From Nitrospiraceae bacterium UBA2166 (lineage in GTDB: Bacteria; Nitrospirota; Nitrospiria; Nitrospirales; UBA2166): 41,658 bases of DNA. Positions 23,315 through 33,114 of this stretch are shown here, one piece after another. Both the position numbers and the translations under genes were made by a program. The notes beneath the pieces are model-generated. The model ran no database searches, was not told the origin of the DNA, and saw only the letters and a list, made by a program, of their open reading frames with translations. How positions within the stretch are numbered: the stretch's first letter is position 1; every line of letters starts with the position of its first letter. The DNA is taken from positions 7,948 through 49,605 of the forward strand of contig DCWI01000017.1 of the NCBI GenBank assembly GCA_002328825.1. The letters run 5' to 3'.

Positions 23315-24781
23315 TTATTCTTCCTCTGTGAGTGGGATGATTTGAACAGGACCAAATGTAGACAATGCTTTCTTAAAGGCTTGGGCTTTTCCCACAGTCA
23401 TGATGGTGAGATTGTCTGGGTGGTAGTGTGTTTTTGCGGCAGTGAGGAGGTCATCTGCGGTTAGTTTTACGACGTTGTCACGATAGCGTTCGAGAAAGTC
23501 AGAAGGGAGTTCGTAATATTCCAATGACATCAATCGGCTTACAATGGCGCCTGCATTTGAGAACGAAAACACAAAGGAATTCAAAAACGCATCCTTTGCT
23601 CGATTGAGTTCTTCCGGAGTCACCTGCTCTTCGCTCATCCGTTTAAGATGTGCCATCATGCTTGTGATTGCTTGATGGGTCGTTTCACTTTTGGTTTGGG
23701 CGTAGAGAAGGAGGCTGCCGAGATCAAAATTTCCTGCCCGCAGTGTACTTCCGACGGAGTATGCAATCCCTTGGCGAGTACGTACGTCTTGAAACAATCG
23801 ACTACTAAATCCTCCTGCTCCCAAAATGTCATCAAGGATGGCTAATGCAAAGTAATCCTGATGATTCTGACGGATTGATAGATGCCCGATACGAAGATGT
23901 GTTTGGGTCACATCTTTCTCAACGTGATTGACCGATCCTTTGATATTCGGATTTACTGGGGGAACAGACGGGAAAGTGACGTCAGATTTAGGCCAGTCTC
24001 CAAATACGTTACGTAACGTGGAAATCATTTCCTCGCGCTCAAAGTCGCCGGTCACACCAAGCATCATACTATTAGGATGGAAATATGTTTGGTGGAATGT
24101 TTTGAGGTCATCTCGTGTAATACTTGAGATCCCTTTTGCCGTACTGATACGACCGTAGGGGTGATGGTGACCATATAGGACTTTGTAGAATTCCCTACTA
24201 GCAATTCCAGATGGACGATCGTTTTGTCGGCGTATGTTTTCCAGTGCACGTTTTTTTGCTAGGTCTAGTTTGCCTTGTTCAAATTGTGGAGTGCGGAGCA
24301 TGTCAACGAAAATCCCGAGTGCAAAATTGAGGTCTTTTTTTAATACATCCAGCGATGCGCTACCAGAATCGGATCCAACATGGACATTAATATTGGCGGA
24401 GATAAATTCGATCGCTTCGTCGATTTCATCTCCGGTTCGGTTTCCCGAACCTCCAGTTCGCATTATGGATCCGGTCATTCCTGCGAGTCCGACCTTGTCG
24501 GCTGGTTCGTAGATGGCTCCGGTCTTGACCATAACGTTGATACTAATTAACGGCAATTCGTGATCTGGAAGGAGATACACGATCATGCCGTTCTCAAGAA
24601 TAAGGCGTTCTGGCTTAGGGGGAGTGAACTTCACCGGCTCAAACTCCATTTTACGAGGGTCTATGGAAAGCAATTCAGGGATATTTTGAGCGTTGGTCAG
24701 TGCTGGGGCTGAAACGAAAATTGCAATTGATACAAATGGTGTCATGAGTCCAAGTAGGGAAAACTTGTATTCGGGTTTCAT
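23315..24781 (-). CDS. M16-family peptidase homologue lacking the zinc motif
   Basis: A 488-residue exported protein with a signal peptide ending near LTNAQ. It has the M16 fold (LENGMIVYLLPDHELPLISINVMVKTGAIYEP is the typical N-terminal strand pair, and AYSVGSTLRAGNFDLGSLLLY is in the second half). Where active members carry HxxEH it reads LAGMTGSIMRTGG, so it cannot bind the catalytic zinc. Such inactive members form heterodimers with an active subunit. That partner is encoded directly upstream, overlapping by 4 bases (ATGA). It is expected to help cleave peptides in the periplasm. Confidence 0.92.
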   Translation of the reverse strand: MKPEYKFSLLGLMTPFVSIAIFVSAPALTNAQNIPELLSIDPRKMEFEPVKFTPPKPERLILENGMIVYLLPDHELPLISINVMVKTGAIYEPADKVGLAGMTGSIMRTGGSGNRTGDEIDEAIEFISANINVHVGSDSGSASLDVLKKDLNFALGIFVDMLRTPQFEQGKLDLAKKRALENIRRQNDRPSGIASREFYKVLYGHHHPYGRISTAKGISSITRDDLKTFHQTYFHPNSMMLGVTGDFEREEMISTLRNVFGDWPKSDVTFPSVPPVNPNIKGSVNHVEKDVTQTHLRIGHLSIRQNHQDYFALAILDDILGAGGFSSRLFQDVRTRQGIAYSVGSTLRAGNFDLGSLLLYAQTKSETTHQAITSMMAHLKRMSEEQVTPEELNRAKDAFLNSFVFSFSNAGAIVSRLMSLEYYELPSDFLERYRDNVVKLTADDLLTAAKTHYHPDNLTIMTVGKAQAFKKALSTFGPVQIIPLTEEE

Positions 24782-26394
24782 TGCGCAGGTCCTCTTTTCT
24801 TATTCTTGATCAAGGTTGCAACGACGCGATTCTTCTTCACTAGATATTTTTTTGCTGCACGTTGTATATCTTCTTGGGTGATTGTGGCAATTCGGTCTCG
24901 TATTTCAATGAGATAATTCCAATCACCCGCGATCGCCTCAAAGTAGGTAAGTTGGGAAGCGAGTCCACTATTGGATTGAAGTGATCGTATAAGATAAGCG
25001 TCGAGATTATTGACTACTTTTTCAAGTTCTCTAGGTTCAATAGGGTCTGTTTTCAGTTTGTTAAGTTCTTCATATATCGCTTCTTCAAGTTCGGCCGTTG
25101 TATAAGGGGATCGTGGTACTGCGCTGATTACAAAAAGATTAGGAAAGCGATTGCCGGGAAAACCTGTAAAAGATCCAATACGTACGGCAAGTTGTTTCTT
25201 CTGCACGATCTGTTTGTGCATTCGTGAAGTACGTCCGGAAGACAGGATTGAATCAATAACGTCAAATACGGCATCATCAGGATGCTCAACTCCGGGTTTG
25301 TGAAATCCGATCATTACAAACGGTTCAGCGTCGTACTGCACATCAACTCGGCGTTCACCATTTTGAGGAGGCTCCACTGTCATCAGGGGAGGGGGTGGTA
25401 ATTGGCTAGGTATTGGGCCAAAGGTTGTCTCAATTAGCGTGATAACATCTGGCGGGTGAATATCTCCCACAATCGCAAGAACAGCGTTATTCGGACCATA
25501 ATGCTCAGCAAAAAACGCTTGGGTTTTGGTTGCAGTGAGATTTGCAATATCGGTAGGCCATCCGATTATAGGATTGTGGTATGGATGTGCCCAAAATGCC
25601 GTTGATGTGAATGCTTCAAACATCCGTCCTGATGGACTATTATCTGTTCGTAAACGTCGTTCTTCAAGGACAACACCCTTTTCTTTGTAGAATTCTCGTA
25701 GGACGGTATTGCGCATTCGGTCAGACTCAACCGCAGCCCACATAGGAAGTCGGTTTGCTGGGAGGCTGACGATGTAGCGTGTGAGTTCACTTGAGGTGCT
25801 CGCATTGAGCCCAACTGCCCCATGGGAATCATACAACAGTCCGAATTCGTTCTGAATTGTAAGGGCGTTAGCCTTGGTTTCTAGTTCTAAAAATTGCCGT
25901 TGCATGGCTTTGAGTTTTTCGTCATTGGGAATTGCGTTGTTGCGTTCTCTGAGGATTGCCTGATCAAGTTGATCGAGTTTGTCCAATAATACCCGTTCGG
26001 TCTCGTAATCAGATGTTCCAAGTGTTTTGGTTCCTTTAAAGGCCATGTGTTCGTAGAGATGGGCGACACCTGTAATTCCAACATGTTCGTTAACACTTCC
26101 AACCTTAAAGGTGAGATTAATTGATACGATGGGAGCCTGATGTCGTTCGACCATCAACAATGTAAGGCCATTGGTGAGGCGATGTTCAATTACCCTGTCT
26201 GCAAGGGTTTCAGATTGCGCAAAGGCGCTGGGTTCCCAGAGCCCAATAAAGATGATCAACGTAATGGTGTACCATGCTCGCAAGTCCAATTTTTTCAAAT
26301 AGTGGATGGAGTGGTATTGGAGTTTGGTCATGGCTAGGGTGCAAAAGATTAAGGGATAGTGAGAGATAGGAGTTGTGCTCAGTTCTGGGTGCAT
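24778..26394 (-). CDS. M16-family zinc peptidase (active subunit)
   Basis: A 538-residue insulinase-like metallopeptidase. It carries the inverted zinc motif HLYEH at residues 112-116 and, downstream, the AAVESDRM helix with the further zinc-binding Glu. The second, substrate-binding half starts near PPQNGERRVDVQYDAEPFVMIGFHKPG. The ATG at 26394 has a strong AAAGGAG ribosome site, giving a long N-terminus before the membrane segment at about residues 41-60 (WYTITLIIFIGLWEPSAFAQ). An internal ATG at 26331 gives a more usual signal peptide length but has no ribosome site. It probably acts in the periplasm together with the inactive homologue encoded next. Confidence 0.93.
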   Translation of the reverse strand: MHPELSTTPISHYPLIFCTLAMTKLQYHSIHYLKKLDLRAWYTITLIIFIGLWEPSAFAQSETLADRVIEHRLTNGLTLLMVERHQAPIVSINLTFKVGSVNEHVGITGVAHLYEHMAFKGTKTLGTSDYETERVLLDKLDQLDQAILRERNNAIPNDEKLKAMQRQFLELETKANALTIQNEFGLLYDSHGAVGLNASTSSELTRYIVSLPANRLPMWAAVESDRMRNTVLREFYKEKGVVLEERRLRTDNSPSGRMFEAFTSTAFWAHPYHNPIIGWPTDIANLTATKTQAFFAEHYGPNNAVLAIVGDIHPPDVITLIETTFGPIPSQLPPPPLMTVEPPQNGERRVDVQYDAEPFVMIGFHKPGVEHPDDAVFDVIDSILSSGRTSRMHKQIVQKKQLAVRIGSFTGFPGNRFPNLFVISAVPRSPYTTAELEEAIYEELNKLKTDPIEPRELEKVVNNLDAYLIRSLQSNSGLASQLTYFEAIAGDWNYLIEIRDRIATITQEDIQRAAKKYLVKKNRVVATLIKNKKRGPAQ

Positions 26395-26451
26395 TATGTC
26401 TCCTTTAGAGATTTTTTCTTTGGGGAAAAGTGCGAGGGGATTTAAAAATCA

Positions 26452-27096
26452 TTATTGAAACAGTGTGGTCAACTCCTCAGCGCGTTCGCAAAAAAAATCA
26501 GGTCTAGATGCTTTCAAACTTTCGTGCGTTCCCATGCCATAGCCAACTGCACACGACTTGATCCCTGCGGCTTGCGCAGCTTGCACATCAAGGACGCTAT
26601 CTCCAATCATAACAGCTTTCGATCGCTCAACCTTGAATCCTTCTACGGCCTTGAGTATCATTGCCGGGTGTGGTTTCAGCTCTTGTGTGCCTTCGCTTCC
26701 GATTACCATTTCAAACTGATTGACGACAGCTAATCCGTTGAGAATTGCCATGGTATAGTCGGTTGGCTTATTGGTGACAATAACTTTTGGTTTTCGGGAA
26801 AAATGCGCAAGAACGTTGTCAATACCAGGGTGGAACCGAGTGGTGTCGAGTAGATGGTCAAAATAATGCTGACGAAAGATCTTTAGAGCCTCATCGCATC
26901 GTGATCGTTTTTCTACACCAACAGATTGTTTGAGGAGTTGTCGTACGCCCTCGCCTACATATCCGTAAATTACTTGTTCGCTGAGTATTGGCATATTCAT
27001 ATCAGTGAGGGTTAGATTGACTGCAGTGGCAATATCTTTTTTCGAGTCAATCAGGGTGCCGTCAAGATCAAAAATGATAAGGTCAAGAGGAATCAT
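26452..27096 (-). CDS. gph: phosphoglycolate phosphatase-like HAD hydrolase
   Basis: A 214-residue haloacid dehalogenase-fold phosphatase. Motif I is IIFDLDGTLIDS (nucleophile Asp10, acid Asp12). Motif II is in KVIVTNKP, the motif III Lys in LKPHPAMI, and motif IV is MIGDSVLDVQAAQAAG. The cap has the Gph-like YGYVGEGVRQLL. The usual substrate is 2-phosphoglycolate arising from DNA 3'-end repair or oxygenase activity; related enzymes such as pyrophosphatase PpaX cannot be ruled out. It lies 58 bases upstream of the M16 pair on the same strand. No clear ribosome site is seen. Confidence 0.87.
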   Translation of the reverse strand: MIPLDLIIFDLDGTLIDSKKDIATAVNLTLTDMNMPILSEQVIYGYVGEGVRQLLKQSVGVEKRSRCDEALKIFRQHYFDHLLDTTRFHPGIDNVLAHFSRKPKVIVTNKPTDYTMAILNGLAVVNQFEMVIGSEGTQELKPHPAMILKAVEGFKVERSKAVMIGDSVLDVQAAQAAGIKSCAVGYGMGTHESLKASRPDFFCERAEELTTLFQ

Positions 27097-27322
27097 AATA
27101 AAAAGTGTCCAAAGTTAGTGAGCGTAGAATCTTTCAACAAATAGTTTAGAAAATCTGTAGAAGTTCATGAAACAATCAGTGCTTTTGTACGAAACATCTT
27201 CTCAGAGGAAAGCAAGACTGGGACTACCCGATTGTCTTCGCATTTCACTAGTCTCGGTTAGTGTAAGGAAGTACCCGGATCTTGTAAAGAGGGCATTCTT
27301 TAATCTGTAGCCGCTACATGTT

Positions 27323-29767
27323 GTGACAAAATCAGCTCTTCTTTGCAAAGCTAAAACTGTTCTTGAATGGGAGACATTGTTGGGGTGGCTTGCCAAGCAC
27401 GCGTGTTCAACCATGGGGGTGGATTTGTGTCGAAGCCTTCGGCTTGCAGCTCACAAGGTTGATGCAGAGCAGATGTTGGGTGAAACGCGTGAGATGTTGG
27501 TATTGCAGGATCGGAAAGAAGGATTTTCTCTGGTGACATTTCCCGACCTTCGTCCTATGCTGCGACGCCTTTCGAAAGGTGGAACGCTTGAGACGGGTGA
27601 ATTCCATCAGATTTCTATGGTGCTTGGGCAGATAGCAGAGGTTAAGGCTAAATTGCTAGCGACACGTTCGTTAACCCCGTTGCTTTGCCAAAAATCGAGC
27701 CTTTTGAGTGAGTATACGCAAGTCAAGAACGTTCTCGATCGCTGTATTGATGAAGAAGGGAAGATTCGTTCAAGTGCAACTTCTGAGTTGCGCAAACGCA
27801 TAGAGACACTTCGGAGCTGCAAGGAACAGATTCGGAAACGAATGGATGAGATGCTCAATAAGGCAAAGTTCTCAGAGCTTCTTCAGGAAAAGTATTTTGA
27901 TCTTCGTGCGAGTAGGTATGTGTTGCCGGTTCGTGCGGAGTGTCAATCTCAAGTTCCTGGAATTGTTCATGATGTGTCGGCGAGTGGTGCAACAGTGTTT
28001 ATTGAGCCACGTGAATTGATAGAGCGAAATAACAAGATGAAAGTTGCAGAAATTGAAGTAGAACGCGAAGTCAGAAGAATTCTGAATGATCTTGCCCAAT
28101 CTCTTGTACCGCATACGGAGAGCATTGCCGGTGATCTTATGTGTTTAGCTGAATTTGATTGTCTTGTGGCAAAGGCAGTATTGAGTCGTCTTCTGGATGC
28201 AAAGGATGTTTTCCTCAATACTAATGGGCGTCTTCGACTTGATCGAGCACGCCATCCACTTTTGCTTCTTTCGCGCTTACATGCGCGGATACAAGGTGAT
28301 TTAACAACAGATAAGAGGGGAGAAGAATCAAAAGCCGATATCATTCCAAATGATCTTTACCTTGAAGATACAGTAAAAGCTCTTGTGATTTCCGGACCAA
28401 ATGCGGGAGGAAAAACCGTGACTTTAAAGCTGTTGGGCTTGTTTTCCTTAATGGTGCGCGCGGGTTTGCCTCTCCCATGTGAAGCGGGATCCGAAATGGC
28501 GTTTTTCCCCGAAGTGTATGCAGATATAGGGGATGCCCAAGATCTCACTCGTGATCTCTCGAGTTTTTCCGCTCACATTACGCAGATGATTGGATTGCTT
28601 CAGCACGCCAAACCTGGTGCACTTGTCTTGCTTGATGAACCTGTTACGTCAACAGATCCAACGGAAGGGGCCGCTTTAGCTGAGGCATTGTTACTCCGTT
28701 TAACAGAACAAGGGATGAAGGTTGTTGTCACAACGCATTATCCAAGGCTTAAAGTGCTTGCACAGTCACGCGTAGGCTTTCTCAATGCCAGCGCTGAATT
28801 TAATGTGGCCACACTTTCACCAACATATCGTATTCTATTTGGCTTTCCAGCTGGAAGTTCAGCTCTTGATATTGCTGGGCGGTTGGGTATGGATGAGGTG
28901 CTGTTGAAAGATGCATTGGATCGAGCAAAGGAAGGAACGATAACTGGAGATCAGCAGGAGATAATCCGGATCGTTGATGAACTCCAGCAACAAAAGAGTT
29001 GTCTCGAAGATGAACTGGCGCGTGCGCAGGTTGCGCGAGAAAAGAGTGAGCGTTTAGCACACGCGCAGCAGAAAATAATGACCAAGTTTCAAGAGAGTGA
29101 ACGAGAATTAAAGAATGATGTGCGAAAAAAAGTAATTCAATCGTTTGCGGTGGCAAAAAAGAAGATTCAGCAATTTCTTGAAGAAGCAAAAAAAGAACAG
29201 TCTCTAGCAAGCATTAAACGAGCAAAGGATCAGATTGTTGTAATTGAGAATGAGACCATAGAGCAATTTTCGGATCAGAGCTCTCGTGTTTCGCTTGAAC
29301 AACTTCAAGCAGGGGATCAGGTGGAGATCAAACCTTTGGGCGTACTGGGAACATTATCTGAATCTCCACAATTAAATCGTCGAGTGCGTGTCCGTATTGG
29401 GGAACGCGAGCTGTCAGTCGACGTCAAGCATCTTGGTGGGCGAATCAAAGAGGTATCCAGCAAACACGATTCAGAGTCACAGGCAGTGGCACAGAAGCTC
29501 TCCTTTCGTGCTGCAATGGCTCCCGATTCAGAAATCCTTGATGTTCGAGGAAAGTTTGCGGATGATGCGTTATGTGAAATGGTAAGTTTCCTTGACCAGA
29601 TGTCGCTGACTAATACGCATCTCGCACGTGTGATACATGGGCATGGAACTGGAAAACTCAAACAAGTATTGCGGGAATACTTAAAAGAATCTCCTTACGT
29701 GGAGAGTTTTCGTCCTGGTAATCGTGAGGAAGGAGGAGATGGCGTCACCATCATAGATTTGAAATAG
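27323..29767 (+). CDS. mutS2: MutS2-family ATPase with Smr endonuclease domain
   Basis: An 814-residue protein. The N-terminal MutS2 core includes FDLRASRYVLPVRAECQS and VHDVSASGATVFIEPRELI. The ATPase has VISGPNAGGKTVTLK (P-loop) and DIGDAQDLTRDLSSFSAHI. Walker B reads ALVLLDEPVTSTDPTEG, where most family members have DELGAGTDP. A coiled coil spans about residues 540-650, and a C-terminal Smr domain follows (ILDVRGKFADDALCEM, then VIHGHGTGKLKQVL). MutS2 restricts homologous recombination or rescues collided ribosomes, depending on species; it lacks the mismatch-recognition domain. The GTG start at 27323 is weakly supported. It is convergent with cinA. Confidence 0.95.
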   Translation: MTKSALLCKAKTVLEWETLLGWLAKHACSTMGVDLCRSLRLAAHKVDAEQMLGETREMLVLQDRKEGFSLVTFPDLRPMLRRLSKGGTLETGEFHQISMVLGQIAEVKAKLLATRSLTPLLCQKSSLLSEYTQVKNVLDRCIDEEGKIRSSATSELRKRIETLRSCKEQIRKRMDEMLNKAKFSELLQEKYFDLRASRYVLPVRAECQSQVPGIVHDVSASGATVFIEPRELIERNNKMKVAEIEVEREVRRILNDLAQSLVPHTESIAGDLMCLAEFDCLVAKAVLSRLLDAKDVFLNTNGRLRLDRARHPLLLLSRLHARIQGDLTTDKRGEESKADIIPNDLYLEDTVKALVISGPNAGGKTVTLKLLGLFSLMVRAGLPLPCEAGSEMAFFPEVYADIGDAQDLTRDLSSFSAHITQMIGLLQHAKPGALVLLDEPVTSTDPTEGAALAEALLLRLTEQGMKVVVTTHYPRLKVLAQSRVGFLNASAEFNVATLSPTYRILFGFPAGSSALDIAGRLGMDEVLLKDALDRAKEGTITGDQQEIIRIVDELQQQKSCLEDELARAQVAREKSERLAHAQQKIMTKFQESERELKNDVRKKVIQSFAVAKKKIQQFLEEAKKEQSLASIKRAKDQIVVIENETIEQFSDQSSRVSLEQLQAGDQVEIKPLGVLGTLSESPQLNRRVRVRIGERELSVDVKHLGGRIKEVSSKHDSESQAVAQKLSFRAAMAPDSEILDVRGKFADDALCEMVSFLDQMSLTNTHLARVIHGHGTGKLKQVLREYLKESPYVESFRPGNREEGGDGVTIIDLK

Positions 29768-29877
29768 TGGTAGTTCTCTCTCAACGAGTTTGAGTATCCA
29801 GAGATTAAGTTTACTTGCAAGTATAGAAGTGAAGACTTATACCACGAGCCTTGGAAAACTTTTTCAGCAGATCTTAT

Positions 29878-31185
29878 TTAGTGATCCCTCACCGCATTAT
29901 GTGAAAATTTTGTTTTTGCTGAGACTTCGTTGTGAATGTGAAGCGCTTGTCGCAGCATATTCAATGCCCAGTGAGCAGCTTGGGAGCGGATGCTATTTCG
30001 GTTTCCTGGGAAGAATTTCTCGTGATGGGTGATCGTCTTATCGTCTGGACCTGCTAGAGCGATGTGTATGGTTCCAACTGGTTTTGTTGCACTTCCTCCG
30101 CTTGGCCCAGCTATTCCAGTAAGGCCAATTCCGTAATCGCTTTGGTATTGTAATCGAACGTTTTGTGCCATTGCGATTGCGATAGGCTTACTCACTACCC
30201 CATGTTTCTGCATTGCTTCTTTTTTAATTCCAAGCAAGGCTGTTTTCAATTTGTTGGAATAAGGGACAATGCCTCCGAGGAAATAATCGCTTGATCCAGA
30301 TATGCGCGTTAGTCGTTCTGCTAAGAGGCCTCCGGTGCATGATTCAGCTGTCGTTAGGGTGTTCTGTTGGTTTGCGAGTAAGTGCCCGACTGCCTTTTCA
30401 AGGCTCCAGTCGGCTTGGTCGCTAAAAACGTCATTTCCAATCAATTCGCGCAACCTCTGTTGCATGGTGTAGAGTTTTGTTTTGCGATGAGTCTCTTCTC
30501 CCTGTGCTTTGAGGTGAAGAATAACTTCACCTGGTGATCCGAGAATGGTGATCCATTCTCTTCCAAATTCTTTGTAGGCAGGTAGAATACGCTCCTCAAT
30601 TTCTGATTCTGGAATACATGCAATTTTTAACATCGTGCGTTCAATCCTTTTTTGGATTCCATTTTCAGAGGTGTGTTTTTTAAGCCATGGATTGAGATAG
30701 GTTTCGATCATGTGATCAACTTCACGCGGGACTCCTGGGAGAAGAAAGATTGTTGTTTCTTGATGCTCAATGCAAATGCCAGGTGCTATACCGCACATAT
30801 TTTCGAGTGCCGTTCCTCCTTCTATCATCATAGCCTGTTTGCAGTTTATTTCTCCCATTTTTCTATTCACGAGGGTTAAGCGGTGCCGCAATTTTTCCTC
30901 TATTTTTGGATCGATCAAAAGCGATTTTCCAAGTGCTTCTGCGACAGCGGAGCGTGTCACATCGTCGGTGGTTGGTCCAAGACCCCCGGTCGTGATGATT
31001 AGATCTGTATGTGGAATTAGTTGTTTGATAGCTTTGCTAATATTTTTTTCGTTGTCTCCGATTGTCAATTTCCCAATCAGGTCGACCCCAAAGAGTTCAA
31101 GTGCTTCGGTAATATGGAGAGAATTCTTATCTAGTTTAGTGGTGGAAAGAAGTTCAGAACCAAGTGCGATGATTGTCGCTTTCAT
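29878..31185 (-). CDS. cinA: CinA-like protein with NMN amidohydrolase domain
   Basis: A 435-residue two-domain protein. The N-terminal MoaB-like COG1058 domain (ALGSELLSTTKLDKNSLHI, ITTGGLGPTTDDVTRSAVAE, FLLPGVPREVDHMIE) covers about residues 1-250. The C-terminal PncC-type domain (LTTAESCTGGLLAERLTRISG, YGIGLTGIAGPSGG, KPVGTIHIALAG) deamidates nicotinamide mononucleotide in NAD recycling. The N-terminal domain is linked to ADP-ribose pyrophosphatase activity in some species. The ATG at 31185 is preferred over an adjacent TTG two codons earlier. No recA follows, so there is no competence context here. Confidence 0.95.
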   Translation of the reverse strand: MKATIIALGSELLSTTKLDKNSLHITEALELFGVDLIGKLTIGDNEKNISKAIKQLIPHTDLIITTGGLGPTTDDVTRSAVAEALGKSLLIDPKIEEKLRHRLTLVNRKMGEINCKQAMMIEGGTALENMCGIAPGICIEHQETTIFLLPGVPREVDHMIETYLNPWLKKHTSENGIQKRIERTMLKIACIPESEIEERILPAYKEFGREWITILGSPGEVILHLKAQGEETHRKTKLYTMQQRLRELIGNDVFSDQADWSLEKAVGHLLANQQNTLTTAESCTGGLLAERLTRISGSSDYFLGGIVPYSNKLKTALLGIKKEAMQKHGVVSKPIAIAMAQNVRLQYQSDYGIGLTGIAGPSGGSATKPVGTIHIALAGPDDKTITHHEKFFPGNRNSIRSQAAHWALNMLRQALHIHNEVSAKTKFSHNAVRDH

Positions 31186-31281
31186 GTGCAAATTCCAACG
31201 ATCATTATTTTCTCAGTTTATTATGAAGAGTACCTAGTATAGTAGTGTACCTTATCACTTAAATTCTGGTTAGTGGTAAAT

Positions 31282-32655
31282 CTATGTGAGTTGACTGACA
31301 AGTTTCTCAGCAGGGTAGGTTAGAATCTCAGCAAGTGTTGGGTGATAATGAGGTATACGAAGAATGTCATGGACGGTGCCTTCGTAATACATGATAGTGA
31401 TCAGTTTATGGATGAGTTCAGAGGCTTCAGGGCCAACAATGTGTCCACCAATGATCACTCCAGTTTTTGGTTTACATAACACTTTGACGTGGCCGTAAGT
31501 TTCTCCGAGGGTCATAGATTTTCCATGATCTCCAAAGGGATGTGATGCGATTAGATATGGAATTTGATGAGTCAAGCATTCTTTTTCACTGAGTCCGACG
31601 CTGGCGATTTGTGGGTTAGTGAACACGACTTGTACCTTTAGTCGATCATTCCACTGACGAGGTGGAGAGTCTGAATGTGTTGCATTCCAACCCGCAATCT
31701 CACCTTGCTCAATGGCAATGTGCACGATTTCATGGAGGCCTGTAACATCACCTATTGCAAAGATGTGAGGTTGGTTGGTTTTCATCTCTGCATTGACATG
31801 GATCCGACCATGCGTCGTGGTGACTTTTGCGGTGTCTAAATTGAGGCCATTGATATTTGGATGTCGTCCTAGTGCTTGCAAGATGACTTTTCCTACCGCT
31901 GTTTTCTTTTTTCCTTTGTGTGCAAAGTGGGCAGTATGTAGTGTGCCATTTGTGGTGAATTGATTCAATTTTGTGTTAGTGAAGACGGTCATGCCTTCTT
32001 CTCTGAATCGAGCCTCAAGTGCTCTAGCAAGGTCTTCGTCACCGGTGGATAGGAGATGATCGCTACGTTGGATAAGGGTCACGGTAGTTCCGATGCGACG
32101 AAAGAATTGAGCTAATTCGGTGGCGACGGGTCCACCTCCAAGTACCACCATAGAGTCGGGAAGGTTACGTATTTCTAGAGCCTCATCACTTGTGAGGTAA
32201 TTTGTATCATCAATCCCAGGAATAGGTACATGAGATGGACGAGATCCGGTGGAGATGATAAAGGATTTCGCCGACAGGGTTTTCTCTCCAACCTGAATTT
32301 TGTTAGGGGAGAGAAACGAGGCGTGGTCTTGATATAGGGTAAACTGTGCGTTGTTGAGCGCCTCAATACGATCATTTGCGAATTCTTTGATCAATTGATT
32401 TTTACGATTGATGATTGCCGGGAGATTGGCTTTTGTGTGTACAGAGTGCAATCCGAACTCCTCGGCGCGCTTCATTAGCGACATGATATCGGAGGAGCGA
32501 AGGATGGTTTTTGTTGGCATGCAACCTTGAAGGATGCAGAGGCCTCCAAGTGGACCGTGGTCAATGATCGCTACATCTGCACCAGCGTCTCTAGCTGTAC
32601 GTGCTGCAGCGTATCCGGCAGATCCACCCCCGATGACAATGATGTCGTGGGTCAT
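31282..32655 (-). CDS. pyridine nucleotide-disulfide oxidoreductase (lipoamide dehydrogenase/MerA-like)
   Basis: A 457-residue class I flavoprotein. The FAD site is IIVIGGGSAGYAAARTA, and the redox-active pair Cys40-x4-Cys45 sits in GGLCILQGCMPTK. The NAD(P) site is VVLGGGPVATELAQFFRRIG, followed by FAIGDVTGLHEIVHIA. The C-terminal dimer domain ends with HYHPTLAEILTYPAE, the His-Glu catalytic dyad typical of the family. There is no N-terminal heavy-metal domain and no C-terminal Cys pair, so mercuric reductase activity is unlikely. No 2-oxo acid dehydrogenase genes are near, so the disulfide substrate is unknown. The ATG at 32655 has no clear ribosome site. Confidence 0.88.
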   Translation of the reverse strand: MTHDIIVIGGGSAGYAAARTARDAGADVAIIDHGPLGGLCILQGCMPTKTILRSSDIMSLMKRAEEFGLHSVHTKANLPAIINRKNQLIKEFANDRIEALNNAQFTLYQDHASFLSPNKIQVGEKTLSAKSFIISTGSRPSHVPIPGIDDTNYLTSDEALEIRNLPDSMVVLGGGPVATELAQFFRRIGTTVTLIQRSDHLLSTGDEDLARALEARFREEGMTVFTNTKLNQFTTNGTLHTAHFAHKGKKKTAVGKVILQALGRHPNINGLNLDTAKVTTTHGRIHVNAEMKTNQPHIFAIGDVTGLHEIVHIAIEQGEIAGWNATHSDSPPRQWNDRLKVQVVFTNPQIASVGLSEKECLTHQIPYLIASHPFGDHGKSMTLGETYGHVKVLCKPKTGVIIGGHIVGPEASELIHKLITIMYYEGTVHDILRIPHYHPTLAEILTYPAEKLVSQLT

Positions 32656-32833
32656 GGGGTATTCGGAGAACTCAGGCGATAAAGCATGGGCACGTTCGAT
32701 TTGAGGCTGAGGATAGAACGAGAAGATTCAGTGGGCGCTGAGGCGATTTATTGATTGCAATTTGTTCTGAAATAACCGTCATGATGAGTTGTATCATAAC
32801 GATATTTTAGATTCGTTTCCAATGTGGAGAAGT

Positions 32834-33114
32834 CTAGGGTTTGCTGTCAGCTAGTTTGAAAATCCGGGGGAGAATTTCCCGAGGCTCATCTGCACTGTCA
32901 ACTACAACTACGCGATCCGAAGGGGAGAAGGAGACAGGGAGAATGACAATTTTGCCAACGCGCTGCCTCCGCCTCCACCCCCGCGTCTTCCAATGCTTGG
33001 TGTTTGTTGTACACCATATTTCGCAGGGAAGCTTTGAGGATGGGTTACATCATATTTGTCGTTTGGCTGCTCAATATCAATAGCATGCTCTTGGTCAGGA
33101 TTTCCTATAGGCAT
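32834..33114 (-). pseudogene. probable frameshifted small gene of unknown function
   Basis: Reading the minus strand from the ATG at 33114 gives MPIGNPDQEHAIDIEQ..., then a KYGVQQTPSIGRRGGGGGGS stretch. The frame continues only to a stop at 32908. In the -1 frame, from about 32960 on, the sequence reads VGKIVILPVSFSPSDRVVVV followed by DSADEPREILPRIFKL, ending at TAG (32834-32836). This second half looks protein-like, while the end of the first frame (LSFSLSPSPLRIA) looks like an out-of-frame copy of it. One missing or extra base between about 32959 and 32983 would join them; a run of five C lies there. An upstream TTG (33159) would add a hydrophobic leader. No family is recognised. Confidence 0.45.

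Noticed and set aside
27167..27310. 47-codon plus-strand ORF just before mutS2
   Set aside because: The ribosome site is weak (GTAGAAG) and the product has no recognisable features; it is likely a chance frame in the leader.
31282..32655. Mercuric reductase
   Set aside because: The redox Cys pair is shared with lipoamide dehydrogenases; the N-terminal metal domain and C-terminal Cys pair of MerA are absent and no mer genes are adjacent.
32841..33083. 80-codon plus-strand frame before polA
   Set aside because: The Ser/Thr/Arg-rich translation looks like the antisense of the frameshifted minus-strand gene, and no ribosome site is present.
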